NCBI RefSeq assembly: GCF_008831285.2
Contig: NC_045142.1
Location: forward strand, 9,216,713 to 9,280,712
Length of the DNA stretch: 64,000 nt
Direction of reading: 5' to 3'
DNA from: Nymphaea colorata
Taxonomy: Eukaryota > Streptophyta > Magnoliopsida > Nymphaeales > Nymphaeaceae
The translations under genes and the position numbers were made by a program. Of the stretch, positions 1 through 12,372 are shown piece after piece. The notes under the pieces were generated by a model that worked only from the letters and a program-made list of their open reading frames with translations, was not told the DNA's origin and did not search any database. The first letter of the stretch is position 1, and the number at the start of each line of letters is the position of its first letter.

Positions 1-102
1 GTAGATTGTATGGGCGTCGGCAATAAAAGAAGGTTATACTGCTCCATCCATGTAACTAGTTAAACTTGATGGGACAGTTCAGAGGGTCAGATTTGCCGCT
101 CA

Positions 103-945
103 GTCTAATGAAACTTTTATTATTTTTTTCATTTTTCGTTGTTTTCTAAAAAATCCCATGCTGGTGGCAGAACCGGTAGGTAACTTTCTGCCGATGCTAC
201 GAATATGGGAAGAATCATTTTACTGATGAAGATAAAAGAGAATCGGGCCTGTCGATCGTACTGCACCAGGGAAAAATTTGCGTATTTTCTGTCTTTTTTG
301 TTTTCACTTTACAGCCGAACGAGAAGATCGACTTTCATGGTTAAAAATGAAGAAATAAAAAGCGACAGGTTCACGTGGTTATGATATTCCAAGACTCCTC
401 CTTGCCGAGGCATTGTGTGCGCAATTGTTTTTTAAAGACAAATTAAAAATCTCATATTTTATTTAAATATTGACGCATCGTAAAAGTCTAAAATTTTAGA
501 GCTAGTTTTTGTTAGCTAAAATTTTCTAATTGTTGTTGATCTTTTAGGCATGCACAAGAAAAATATTATGCTTTTTTCAAGCGTTTTTTATTAAATTCAA
601 AAAAAACTTTCCATACAAAAAAGACATACTTATGTAGATGACTTTTTTTTCACTAAAAATTCTTTTTTCCATACATTGGTAAAAGAACTTCATGTACATC
701 AAATGAAGCCTTAGAGTCATCAAATTCAGTTTTAAAAATTAATTCAAATGAAAAAAAGTCAATTAATATTGACAAAAAAAAAAAAACCTTACTTGACCCA
801 AAATGTCTCAGCAAAGTGAAAATAACCCAAGTCTGAACCTCTTTATTTTATTGAAAAACAACAAAATGAGGCAGATGGCCTCAGTTTTTTATTTTATTTA
901 TTAATTTTTTTGATGGTGTATTTTAAAGGAAAAAGGTTTATTGGC
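103..945. repeat. Diverged direct repeat, copy 1 (partner 29866-30720)
   Basis: This stretch aligns in the same orientation with 29866-30720. The best-matching blocks are about 103-405 with 29866-30155, and 700-945 with 30520-30720. Shared landmarks include a run around 'gagaagatcgactttcatg' and the shared end 'ggaaaaaggtttattg'. The middle part (about 405-700) is much more diverged. No open frame, terminal repeat or target duplication was seen, so it could be an old segmental duplication or two copies of an unrecognised non-coding transposon. The match stops abruptly at 945 and 30720. Confidence 0.75.
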
Positions 946-1240
946 AGAAAAATTCTGGCGCTGCCACGCGGGGGTTGTGTGGACTCCGGACCATTTCCAC
1001 CGCTTTTACTTAATTATGCGGTGGTGGAGCGGAAGAAGCGCGGGTCGACCGTACGATGCGGGGGAGTGTTGGGTCCCGCTTTCCTGCGCCTTGATTTGAA
1101 GTGTCGGCACAGTGAGTGGATCCAATCACTCTTGACGTCCGGAGCGTGCTTCCCCGTTTTCATACCTCTCCTCCACACACACATTCCCATTCCCCCCTCT
1201 GATTTTTTCTTTTTCCAGTCAATTTTTTTTTTACATATTT
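946..1240. other. GC-rich block without a recognisable gene
   Basis: This block of about 300 bp is clearly richer in G and C than its AT-rich surroundings. It begins where the homology to 30720 ends. A frame crosses it, but the translation matches nothing I know and ends in low-complexity Phe-rich sequence, so I do not call a gene. It could be an insertion relative to the partner repeat or a remnant of a promoter or transposon. Confidence 0.4.
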
Positions 1241-1792
1241 TTTAATAATTTATTTATTTATTTATTTATTTATTCATTCAGAATAATATTTAATTTTTGT
1301 GACATGCACGGTGCAGTTACGTGCTAGGAACTTATAAAATGGTAGGTTTTTGGTTCCATTATTGTAGGCATTATGTTGTTGCATTTGAGTCCAAGTATTC
1401 TCTGTTGCCAACAATTATCTTAAGGCGGTTGAAGAAGAAATAATATTTAGTTTTTTTAAAAAAAATTTACCCCTTTTTTGTTTGTTAATTCCAAAACAGC
1501 CTTTCGGTTCGTAATCGTGGAACCCGAGCTAGCCCCTGCTGTAAACCTAGTGAAGGCCATCAGAGATCTAAACTTTAACGTGTTGGAACGAGTGAAAGAT
1601 TGACGCGCCTGCGATTTGATAACTTTTTTTTTTTTTTTTCCTTTTTGCATAGAGAACAGAAACTCTCCGTATTATTTTGTTGTTCTCAATTAATATTTTA
1701 AACAAGTTGAGGAGCGAGGATGAAGGCAGCTGATCCTCTATTCATATATAACTCACTTTAAAGAATTAAAAAATGTGAACCTAGGTTTGAAG

Positions 1793-1793
<1 letters not shown>
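1241..1793. other. Intergenic, AT-rich
   Basis: This contains a short TTTA tetranucleotide run (about 1249-1280) and poly-T tracts, including one near 1623-1640. No gene or transposon was recognised. Confidence 0.6.

Positions 1794-1840
<47 letters not shown>
1794..1840. repeat. (TA)n microsatellite
   Basis: A TA dinucleotide run of about 23 units directly abuts the left end of the hAT-like element starting at 1841. Because of it, the element's target duplication cannot be read on this side. Confidence 0.95.
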
Positions 1841-1843
<3 letters not shown>

Positions 1844-4790
1844 TGTCAACGGATCGGATTCAGATCGGATATACTCTTTATCATATCCGGCTTTTCGGAT
1901 ATTCATACGGATGAAAAAAAATCTAAAAAATATCCGAATCCGATTTTTAAAACCATATCTGAATCCGGTCCGAATCCGACTTTTAAATCAAAATCTGGTT
2001 CTGAATCCACCTTTAAAAATCCAAAATCCGATTAAAATCTGAATCCGACTTTTTATTTCAATATCCGATTTCAATCTGAATCCGACTTTTTATTTCATTA
2101 TCCGATTTCAATCCAAATCCGACTTTTTATTTCATTATCCGATTTCAATCTGAATCCGACTTTTTATTTCATTATCCGATTTCAATCCGAATCCAAATTT
2201 TATATTTAAAGATCCCATTCTGATCTAAAGACTTTCAAATTTGACATCCAAAGCTAACTTTTAAATTGCTAAAAAAATTCATTCCACCACTTCTTGTTTC
2301 TCACAGCTCAAGAAAGGGTCCACAAGGCAATATCTAAGACATTGTCACTACAATAACTGCACATTCTGCCTGCCTAATAAAGTATCATGTATTTTTTTAC
2401 CAAGCACCTCCATGGATGTTAATTACCAATGTTTTTTTAAAAACAAAACAGAAAACAAAATAGCGCCCAAAGCATAAAGGGCGACGAGCCGGACTGCCTA
2501 ATAAGTTTCCATTAAATATCTAGGCATATGCAAAAAGCTATAGAGTCTGAAGCTTTCAACGCTTCAATTCTTGTACTTCATAATCATGAAAGTTAGTGAG
2601 TCTTCTGGCACTTGAGGTTGTCTATGAAACTTGATGGAATCTCTCTGACTGATATATACACTTGAACTGTTATAACATACAAATGAAAATAATTGGTGAG
2701 AAATGCACAAAAACCTTAATTCTCAAAACAAAACTCTGATATGAAACAAAAGTCCACCTTCTCTGATATAAATTTCCAAAAATTGTACCATTGATGCAAC
2801 AAGAGACTAGACGAGCCATCCTTCACATCTTCAATAATAATAAAAAAAATCATCATATAGTCCAAGCTTACAAAATTTTTCTTTTAATACCTTCATTTGC
2901 CACAAAGGATATGACCTTTCTGTTTGGATATATTAAGGTCCTGAGGATAATGATATCAAATTAACCTGCATTATGCAAATGAAAACTTTAATTAAATAAA
3001 CATCTTAAACTCACTTGACACATAACTCTAGGTTTTAATTGATTTAATGAAAACAAATAAATATAAAAGAATATATACCTCTAATTTATGATTCAATTTC
3101 AATATATGCAGATGCAAATGATGCTTCTTTTTCAAGTAAAGGTGTAGGCAAATCGGAATCATCTAACAAAAGAATAAAATAAGCAACACAAAAATATATT
3201 TAAAAACATTAATAATAAGTAAATTACCTTCAGCCTTATGTCGCAACTAATCTTGTGCACAAATCAAAGCCTCCACGGTCTTGCAACCTAATCTACTTTT
3301 GTATAAATCAAGAATACGTCCACCTGTACTAAATGTTGACTCTGATGCAACAGTTGATATAGGAAGAGCCAAAATATCATATACCATTCTAGATAACACA
3401 AGGTATTTAGGTGCATTGACTTTCCACCAAGTCAAAATGTCAATTGGATTGTTTTTTGGGTAAAGGGGCTCTTCCAAATACAACTCCAAATCTGATTTTG
3501 TGCGTTGGCTTTGTGATGGTTCTTCAAGAAAGTCATCTAGTGCACTTGTTCTAGGCTTCTTATTAGAAGAAACCTCAATCAAAGAAGTCGAACTAGATGC
3601 TTTATTATCCTTCTCAACATCAACAATATAACCAGTACCAGCAGAGAGCGTCTTCAATGCATAAGTAACTTTATATTCATCATAAAGATCACAAAGATAA
3701 TTCTTAATTGCAGAGACAAATTCATATGCTTCATATTTATAAAATTGCCTATAATAAAACTCAATTATTTTCATCTTATAATGAGGATCAAATACCACTG
3801 CGACTGCTAAAATTAAATTGCATATATCCCAATACTTGTCAAACTTTGTTTTCATCCTCATTGCCATATTTGAAAGGCAAATATCTGAACTTGAACACAT
3901 TTTTTCAATTTCCAACTTTATCTCACAAAACTCTTTTTCAAACTTTTTGATGAGTTCAAGACTTTTTTCATATTAAACATATCTATTTGTGATTAATTTT
4001 CATATTTTTTAAAATACTAATTTTATTGAAATTTTCTTATAAAAGTTTTTATTATTATTATTAATAATTAATTAAATACATTATTTAAGATATCATATTT
4101 AGTTGATGCCTTAACTATAATAGTTTGCTTGTTTACACAAAAACGTTTAATTAAATATAATATTAATTATTATTTTATTAGTTTTATATGATATAGTTTT
4201 AAATAGTTTAAGTTAAATGGTATAAATAGTTTATATGCAACTTCGTAAAAACAATCAGTTATTAATCAGATTATACCTTCATATACAGTTTATATTATTT
4301 TTATATTGTAACTTTAAGTTGGTGCGCTTGGTTAGACCTTTTGCCTAACCATTCATAGGTTTCTGCTTCAAAACGTGGGGTCACCAACTCAATCTTAGAT
4401 TCGGATTCGGATATCATCGGATTCGGATGTCACCAACTCAATCTTAGATTCGGATTCGGATGTCAGCACTTGCGTTTCAGATTCAAATATCATATCACGG
4501 TTCGGATTCAGATATCAAGCTGTAATTCGGATTCGGATATACTTGTTAAGATGGTTAAGTGTCCGATCGGATATTTACTTAAAACCGAACACGAATCCGT
4601 ATCCGATCGGATAATTTGGTTCAATATCCGATCAGATATTTACTTAAATCCAAATCCATATCCGTATCTGATCGGATGTTACTTCTTAAATCCGAATTCG
4701 ATCCGATTTCTCAATCGGATGTCAAATTACTAACCATATCCGATTTTTTTACAAGCGATTCGGATCGGGGATCCGATTTCTTCAAATAAG
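1841..4790 (-). mobile_element. Decayed hAT-superfamily transposon
   Basis: Both ends carry dense subterminal repeats of the type 'atccgaatccgatt' and 'ggattcggat', at 1841-2210 and 4395-4790, in opposite orientations. Between them a minus-strand frame (3247-3915) encodes the C-terminal part of a hAT transposase. The left end begins 'agatgtcaacggatcgg'. The related short element at 43144-43550 ends in the complement of such a sequence, which supports this as the terminal inverted repeat. The right boundary is approximate and no target duplication was found, because the left flank is a TA run. The transposase is truncated, so the element is inactive. Confidence 0.75.
3247..3915 (-). pseudogene. 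hAT transposase C-terminal fragment (broken)
   Basis: The 222-residue frame has two recognisable parts. About residues 20-75 resemble the RNase-H-like segment found in plant hAT proteins (DUF4413), with 'FDPHYKM'. Residues from about 155 onward are the hAT dimerisation domain, with 'DILTWWKVNAPKYLVLS', 'ILALPISTVASESTFS' and 'GGRILD'. The family normally continues 'AQDWLR' near here. In this copy the Trp codon reads TAG, followed by codons for Leu-Arg, so the stop is probably a Trp-to-amber mutation. No BED zinc finger or catalytic N-terminal half is visible. It belongs to the transposon at 1841-4790. Confidence 0.85.
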
Positions 4791-4857
4791 AGAAAGCATG
4801 GCTAAAGAAACACTGAAAAAAGGGAAAACGTGAAAAAACATGCATTTAGTTGACTTG

Positions 4858-5145
4858 CTAGACTTGGATAATCAATTTGGCGGCAATTTCACAATTTATG
4901 TTTGCCAGATCTCGTTCTTGAATGTTGACGGTTAGTCTCATCGATCTGTACACTCTCATGACACACAAACGGTGGATTGAAAGCAACCGTAAACATTGGT
5001 CTACTACATCTTCAAACATGCTAATGATATCATTGTGTTTGAGAAAATATGAAGAGTATTTACAGCCCAAATAAAAGCCAAAGTCTTCAGTCTCCTTAAG
5101 ATATAAGTCATGTTTTTGGTGCCTCAAAATTGCCGTATTTGCCAT
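4858..5145 (-). other. Unrecognised 95-codon open frame
   Basis: This minus-strand frame lies just outside the hAT element. Its translation is well mixed, not low-complexity, and contains 'RVYRSMRLTVNIQERDL', which looks more protein-like than most random frames here. I do not recognise the family. There is no obvious promoter, splice context or partner exon. It may be an exon remnant or chance; I list it so it can be searched. Confidence 0.2.
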
Positions 5146-6327
5146 ACTTTAATTTACGTGTCAGGTTGCCTTTCGTTTGCAACACAAAGAGTTGACGTCT
5201 CAAGATTCAATATAAAAACTGACTACCTACCAACCCCACTCTCACCGATAAGCCAACCCCCTCAGAAGAAAACGAGACCATTGTTTTCATGAAGGTTGTT
5301 TTCCTTTGTTTGGATTCTTTAGGGCAAAAGGGTTGTAACCTTCAAATAGCGACATTTGATCAGTAATTGAACCCTACGTTCGTTGAAAGTTAAGCTAAGG
5401 ATTTCATATATATATATATATATTCACCCTCTTGCAAACAAATTTATGCCGGGGCGATGGTAGTGCTCACGTATTTGCATGCCTAAGGTCAGCTTATACC
5501 ATCTCAAGAAATGCTGGTACAACATGAAGTGCTTCCTTAGGCAAGTACCTATTCAACTTTACTTTCAATGTGGTTAGCTTCAAGGGATTTGGTGTACCGG
5601 CTTGGGCCAGTTGCTGGTTTAAGTGGTACAAACATCATCGCTATTTGTATATGCTCAAGCAGGCATAGGCCTTGGGGTTAGGGGCCATGGCCCCTCCTCA
5701 AAAACCTTTTTTTTCCCCAAGTTTTACTTGTAATTTAAAAAAAATTCTTTTAGTCTAGATGAAATTATGAAATATTATATTTTGGATCTCGTCAAAATTT
5801 TGAAACTATAGTCCAACCCCTAACAAAAAGTTCCTAACACCCCTACTCAGGCTAAGAGACGTATTAACCTCATGGTTTTACATTGTTAACCATATGGTGC
5901 AGTTGTTTCTTGAACCACAAAAACTATCCACTTTGGAACGTCTTCTTATCATTTCGCGGACAGCTTGGCAGGATCGGATGCATAGTCAGTCCTAGTTGTT
6001 GGAGACACATATATATAGACGGTGTCAAATCTGCTTAATGAAGATTAACCTTACGGCAAAAATGTAATGAAAATGCTATTATACGCATGTGGGTTGTTGA
6101 GCTAATCACATAATTTGTTAAATCACATAAAAAATGAAATTCAAGATGATCTCCACATATCAATCTATGAAAATTGAATGATGATTCTTGCTTTCCAGAG
6201 CTACCAGCCATCTGAGTATGACCCTCCATTTAACATGATAGACGATTAAGGAAAAAACAAAGAGAAAAAAATGATTGGTATTTTCGTCGTAGATAGTTAG
6301 ATGGATGGGTGATTCTTTTTAACCAGA

Positions 6328-6394
6328 GTCTCTCTCTCTTTCTCTCTCTCTCTCCTACACACACATACACACACAATATATATATATATATAAA
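6328..6394. repeat. Compound (CT)n(CA)n(TA)n microsatellite
   Basis: Three adjoining dinucleotide tracts: CT, then CA with interruptions, then TA. Confidence 0.9.
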
Positions 6395-8859
6395 TAATTC
6401 CTAGACAATTACAAGAAAAAGGGCATCAGACAAAAAGAAAGGCAAAGTGCTCCTACAACTCTGAGAGTGGCAATGAACGGCTAGCCATGAGATGAAATTA
6501 AACCTCACTGAAGCTGCTCGCAAGGGAAGAACATCCACCATGATTTCTGAAGTGAAGCTTTCTGAAGTTCCAGCATGATTAGATTCTGAGTTTTATACAC
6601 CCTAACTGCATGCCTTGCAGGTAAAATTACTAAGTACATGCAAATATAGTCTCCCAACTCAAGAATGGTTTGTCCATTATAGGGGAAAACATAAAGTAAA
6701 GTAAAAATGAAATGGGAATAATGAGAAAAAAAAAACAAAATAAAGTTGGGGACAGCCCAATAACAACAGAATCAAAATTATTGTGCTGTTGTTTGGTCTA
6801 CGGTTGTCTAGTAGCAAGATTCAGAAGGGAAGGGGCTGTCCCTGCTCATAAATGAAGGGCTGGCTACATATACAACCTTTCCCAGCCCTACCCATGTGAC
6901 ATTCATTCCTTCTTCTTTTGTCACTAGGTTTGCTCTCTCTGCTCTCACATCTTGTGCTGCCAAAGAATGCAAGACCCATGTGGAATGTTGTATCCTCATG
7001 CAAAATCAGTGTTTGCCTTGGGCTTTCCTTCTGCTCCCCGACATTGATTTGACTAGTCTTGCTATAATACTACAAAAAAATCAGCATCTATCATGATCAC
7101 TGCTGCTTCCTTCTTCCAATGTAAAATGTCTTCTTCTCTCATTGGTTCCTTTTCTCTCAATTGGATGCTGCTTTCATCCACAACCCATCATTTGGAAAAC
7201 TGTACAAGTTAAAAAGAAATTAGCAAGGAAAAAGAAACTAATCTAGGCGCAGGCATAGTGACAAAAGAGCTTCAATGGGAAATCATGAGAAGGATGAAAG
7301 TTTTTTGTTTTCTTGTGCTCCTGTGTGTGCACAGTTCAGCAGAACATGGAGATTAAAAATAGAATCATATGGCGAAGAAGAATAAGCCAAGCCTGCCACC
7401 AAGAAAACAAAACGAAACCAACACAATAAATTAAGATCATTAACTTCATTTTGCTACTATTATTTTGTTCTTTTTTTCAGGAGAATGAAGAAACTGTTTT
7501 TCTCCGTAGGAGATCTGGCATTACCTATCGTACATATGATCGCTTCACCGACGATATAAATCAACATATTTATATTAATATATTATATGACAGAACCATT
7601 ATATTAATCTGGCAAAAAAGATAGTGAACAAGAATGTTACCTAGAGAGGATTACCAAGTGATCACAGTGAGTTCTTTTTAATTTTTATTTAATATTATAA
7701 AATCCCTTAAACAAAATATACATACATACACATATATGCATACATACAGACATACATACATGTGTGCCAGAATGCATTTTTTCTGTTCTCAGAAGAAAGT
7801 AAAGACAGTTTTAAGAGAAATCCGTCTGTTGCTTTCTTGAATATGAGAAGGACTTCAGTTTTCTTGAATTCCAAAAGACAATCGAGCAACAGATCTTGCA
7901 AACAATTTTTACCGACATGCATGGAAGTGTTCAAAGCTAACAAAAGTGAGCATGCATCAAGTATCAAAAGCCAAATTCCCTTGCTCCTTAATAAAATGCA
8001 TGCTTTTCCCCAAATGGTTGATCTGACATTTTCCCCCAAAACAGTTGATCTCCCTGCATCAAACTAAATTCTATCGAATATTGGTTCCATTAATGCAGAT
8101 GAATTATGGTCCGATCACTTCATACAAGAGGCACTTGAAATTTGGATACATAACAATCCTCTAAATTATTCGGAGAAGAGAAGATTTTGGATTTCATGAA
8201 TAATTCCAAGCAAGATAGTACTGAATGAGACCATTGTTATGTAAGGCAAGAAGTTTAGTTCCTAGAGGCTTCTCAGCCTTAATATGGTCATTGTGACACA
8301 CGTATGGTCATCTCCCACTCAAAGAACTTTTAACTTCTTTAGACCAAACAAGCTTGCGGACGGGTGCTCGCGCACACACAGGCACACACAAAAGCTATGA
8401 ATAGTCCACAGCAAGGTCCAAAACATAGGGCATTGTTAAAATTGTCCTGCTTCATTGGAAGGACATCCCTTCTCATGACATTAGCATCATCCTTTTTCCG
8501 ATAATGAAGGAGTATCTTTTGAGGTTTCCATGAGTAGGAGGAAAAAATAAAGTTAACTCAATGATTGATACGTAGAAGAATTGTGATTAAACATACATAT
8601 TCAGCCGAGATCAAGGCCACTATTCTTGCACCTATCATGTTCCCCGACATGTTTCATCGGTTTCCATAACCTGTCAATTCTAGTTGGGGAACTCCATTAT
8701 TGGCGAACTGACCACAAATCTTTTGGCAAGTCCTTTAATCTTTCTGCTTTACCCCCTAGGGGTTTTTATCTCTCTTAGAGTAAGTCGACACTTACATTCT
8801 TGACTAAATATCAATACCGCCTTGATATATCCTACATATTAATTATGTTTAATTCTGTT

Positions 8860-8872
8860 ATATATATATATA

Positions 8873-8949
<77 letters not shown>
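8860..8949. repeat. Compound (TA)n(TG)n microsatellite
   Basis: About 90 bp of alternating TA and TG blocks, with the TG block at the right end about 30 bp long. Confidence 0.95.
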
Positions 8950-10527
8950 CGTACCTAGAGGGCTACTCTTCTATGGTTTTTATGTGTGTTTAATAAATTT
9001 TTTCTGATTCCCTAACTTGCAGTACATATCCTTAACCTGATTAATATCATCCACCTGCTCACATATATCCCAGTTTACGTTTTTGGGGTCAAGTGTCATA
9101 CCTTACATGAAATTTATTTGCTTTCCTTTCTTTTTAATAGAGTAAAGAAGAAAATAATTTAGTAAGCATGTCAATTACATAAACTAAGCATTACAACTTC
9201 AAGCCATTCAACAGATGAATACTGAGATTTTAAAAAAAGGAAACTGCAAGAAGCTGGTTCCAGTGATTAAATACATACATGATATATATATGCCAGCAAT
9301 AAGACATTATTCTTCCTGACTCAGATTAGGATTCAAGTTTGAATGCAACAAATTACAAACCAGATGCCAATTTTTACATTTAATCACACTATGATGTCTC
9401 TAAGAATTTGATATGAATCAAACTCAGCAAAAAAAAAAAAATCAGAGAAAATTTTAAAAAGAAAACTGACATTAGCATGTAAATTTTCTTGCAACCCAAC
9501 TACTTGGATTGGGATTTGAAACCAAATAACAAACTACATCTAAACTGTACATTGACATCCCTACTCATCAATCCCATCATTCCCCTTCCTTCTGATGTAA
9601 ATCCAAAAAATTATAGGGAAATTTAAAAATATTTATCACCACTGGTTGATAAAGATTATTTTAAAACAAGACATTTCAAGAATTAAAAATAGAAAATAGC
9701 GGGGATGTAAGTTGGAAAACAGCTTAGACTGAGCTCCTAATATATCACCTCTTCCTCTCCTGGCCTCCTCAACGATCAGCAACAAACACACACAAAGGAT
9801 CAAAAAGGAAAAGGAAACAAACACTATTTGTATGGGAAGCTATAATCTATATATGATTAACATTTTTATTCCTAAAAACAGTTAACTACTATGACAAAGG
9901 TGACAATTATGTATGCATCACCTTCGCTACTTGTGTAACAGCAACCCATAATGCTGAAACATGGCTGGAATAACTTGCATCTTGCCTAGCAATGGTATAC
10001 ATAAAAAAATGTTAGGGACCCAACACATAGCCTTCACCAGTCTTCTTCTAATCCAAGGTGAAAAGAAGCAACCTGTAGCAGCTAAAGTATTCCAAATGTC
10101 TCATATTTCCCAGGCATCAAAACATTTAGGTAGAACCATAAACACATGGGAAACTTTTTAATTCAGCAAGAACAAGAAAGTAGCCCTTAAAAGAGCCAAA
10201 CACTCTCTCTCTGTTTGATGACATGAGGGGAGGAAATCGACATCATTGGAATATCTTGTGCCCAAGAAGGATTCAAAGGGTAGAGTTCAATTTTCAGTTA
10301 TGTTCTTTATCATGAGGTCAAAGCAATGTGAAGGAGTCTTAATCATGCATTTATATTGTCATCAAACTCATTGACTAAGAAAATTATACTTGCCTTAAGT
10401 AAATACAATTCCAAAGACCATTTGAATTCAAGGGCTTTACTAAGAAGAACAAATTCACATACCTAAAAACAGTGCTGTTTACAATCTAAATGCACAACTA
10501 AATGATAACATGATAAAAATTATTTTA

Positions 10528-10800
10528 TGGTGTGTTTGGACGATATCATAATGTTTTACCTCCAAAATGACATTTAAAGTATGTTTAGGTGACAGTCAAA
10601 ACTGGGGTTTTTGAAAAGTCCAGTTTTAACAAAACAATTGAATAATTTTTCCCTGCTTTCACAGAAAATGTCATTTTGATATTGTCACACAAACACACAA
10701 ACTAGATTTCAAAAGCTAATTGAAAAAATTTAGATTTCACAAAACCATTTTCAAGAGTTTCAACCAAATGCAACCCAAGATTTTTCTCACAAAAATGTTA
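10528..10800. repeat. MITE-like repeat, copy 1
   Basis: It shares wording and order with 22125-22345: a 'gttt(t)gaaaatccagttttgac'-like start, then a region with 'cacaaac', then 'tttcacaaaac'. The left part contains 'gtgtttgg', common at the ends of short plant DNA transposons. Boundaries and target duplications could not be fixed by eye. Confidence 0.4.
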
Positions 10801-11254
10801 TTGAGAACAAATGCCTCATGAATAATCACTTAATTATCTTTCATTTTTCTTTGACTAAAAAAATTAGCCCATCTGATGGTTTTTGTCATTTGGAAATGGT
10901 CCTGGGTCCAGCCCATCAAGGGCAGATCTGGATCCAATCATCCAATAAAATGGATGTCCCCAATGAGCAAAAAGAGGCAACTAACTTTTAGGGTCAACTA
11001 GCTAGCACGATAAATCCAAGTGAATGAAAAACAGTTCTCCAAGAATGGTAGCTCTCGTACCAAAAGGTGAGGGATATAACTCAGCTAACTTGCAACCAAA
11101 GGAAGTAAGTAGTAAGGAATGTAAAAAATGGCAAGCAAAATCTTGAAACAAGTTCTAATCCTATGTTTCCTCTTCATAAAAAGAAAAAAAAACAGATTTC
11201 TAATTATCTAAACTATGAAGGTAATATGCCTAATTACTGATGGGTGCTCCACCC

Positions 11255-12092
11255 ACATTGGACACACAATGTCTTTCAATGAAACACAATGCATACCATT
11301 ATTCACGTCCTAAGATAAGCTTAGAGTGCCAATAAAGGTTATATTCTAAGGCAAGTTTAGAGCACTACTAAAGCCTTGTTAACATCAATGGCAAAATTTA
11401 CATACCAGATACATGACACCTAAAATATATATATTTTCTCCATAATGAAATTTTGGTATAATATAGTACTAAAACTTCACACTTTGAAACATTATACTCT
11501 ACATAATTATATCAATATTCAATTAATTATCATACAATAAAAAATCATAACATCTACAACTACTTATTCAAATGTGCAACAAAAGTGTATTGCATTAGTT
11601 AAGCATAAAATCTAAATATTTATCACATATTTATGTAGTGCATAACCAAAATGCCCAATAGGGGATCCACTTGGACGGGGATAGTTCATGTAATTCAGCT
11701 GTTTTCACCTCACCATCTTCCCATTCATGGAATGCCTTCTCTAGGACCCTGTTCACACCATCTTCCAAGTAGTAGGTAATTGGCCCACACTGATCAAACT
11801 ATTATTTTGAAATCAGTTTTTTTGGGTTGTCATTTGACAAGTGTATAAAGATGTTACTAAGAAATTATTTGACAAGAGAAAATGGCCTCATATGCTAATA
11901 ATATACAAAAAAAAGTGGATACATTGTTTGATAAAAATAGGAGCCCTAATTAGAAATTTCAGAAACCAAAATATGTTTTACTGGCCTTTGTAGCTTCTCT
12001 AAATCTTCTAAAGGATTTGCTGGATTGAATCTTACTTAAAGAACTGGGAAGAACGTTTAGACATCTTTGAAATCTATGATTTTGATGAAATT
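11255..12092 (+). mobile_element. CACTA-like copy A, left part
   Basis: This segment aligns in reverse orientation with about 39070-39915. The outer part (about 11255-11400) contains degenerate repeats resembling 'gtgccactaaaagg', typical of CACTA subterminal regions. The inner part (11405-12092) aligns more closely. The copy is interrupted at 12092 by a copia element and resumes at 17230. The outer terminus 'CACTACAAG' was not found here, so this end may be truncated or decayed. It has no coding capacity that I recognise. Confidence 0.65.
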
Positions 12093-12360
12093 TATTGAGA
12101 AAATGTATTGGTTTGAGGTTTTCTATATTTTAAAATTTTATTATTAGGTAGTTATTTGAATTTTTAAATACTTATTGGTCTCCTTATGTAAAGGGTTAAA
12201 CATAACCTTAATTAGTTCTCTTTTATTAAATTAAAAGTGGAGGAGCCGTAAGAACTAAAGAGCTCCCTTCTCTCTCTCATCCTCTCTCCTCTCTACCTTC
12301 TCTCAACTACCTCTTTCTTCTTCATCTTCATTTTTGTTGATTTAACGTTAAAGTTCAACA
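12093..12360 (+). repeat. 5' LTR of copia element 1
   Basis: It matches 16963-17229 along its whole length and ends 'aaagttcaaca'. It contains the CT-rich stretch 'cttctctctctcatcctctc'. The first two bases are TA rather than the canonical TG. Confidence 0.95.
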
Positions 12361-12372
12361 TGGTATCAGAGC
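12361..12372 (+). other. Primer-binding site of copia element 1
   Basis: TGGTATCAGAGC directly follows the 5' LTR. It is complementary to the 3' end of plant initiator tRNA-Met, the usual primer of copia elements. Confidence 0.9.

Larger units (their letters stand above)
5146..10527. other. Long intergenic region
   Basis: No gene was recognised. It contains short TA runs (about 5407-5423), the microsatellites listed separately, and a block around 5680-5850 with a palindromic 'ggggccatggcccc' motif that looks like common plant repeat DNA. Short frames on both strands have no family resemblance. Confidence 0.6.

Noticed and set aside
910-1245. 111-codon frame across the GC-rich block
   Set aside because: No family resemblance, starts within a poly-T context and ends in low-complexity Phe-rich sequence.
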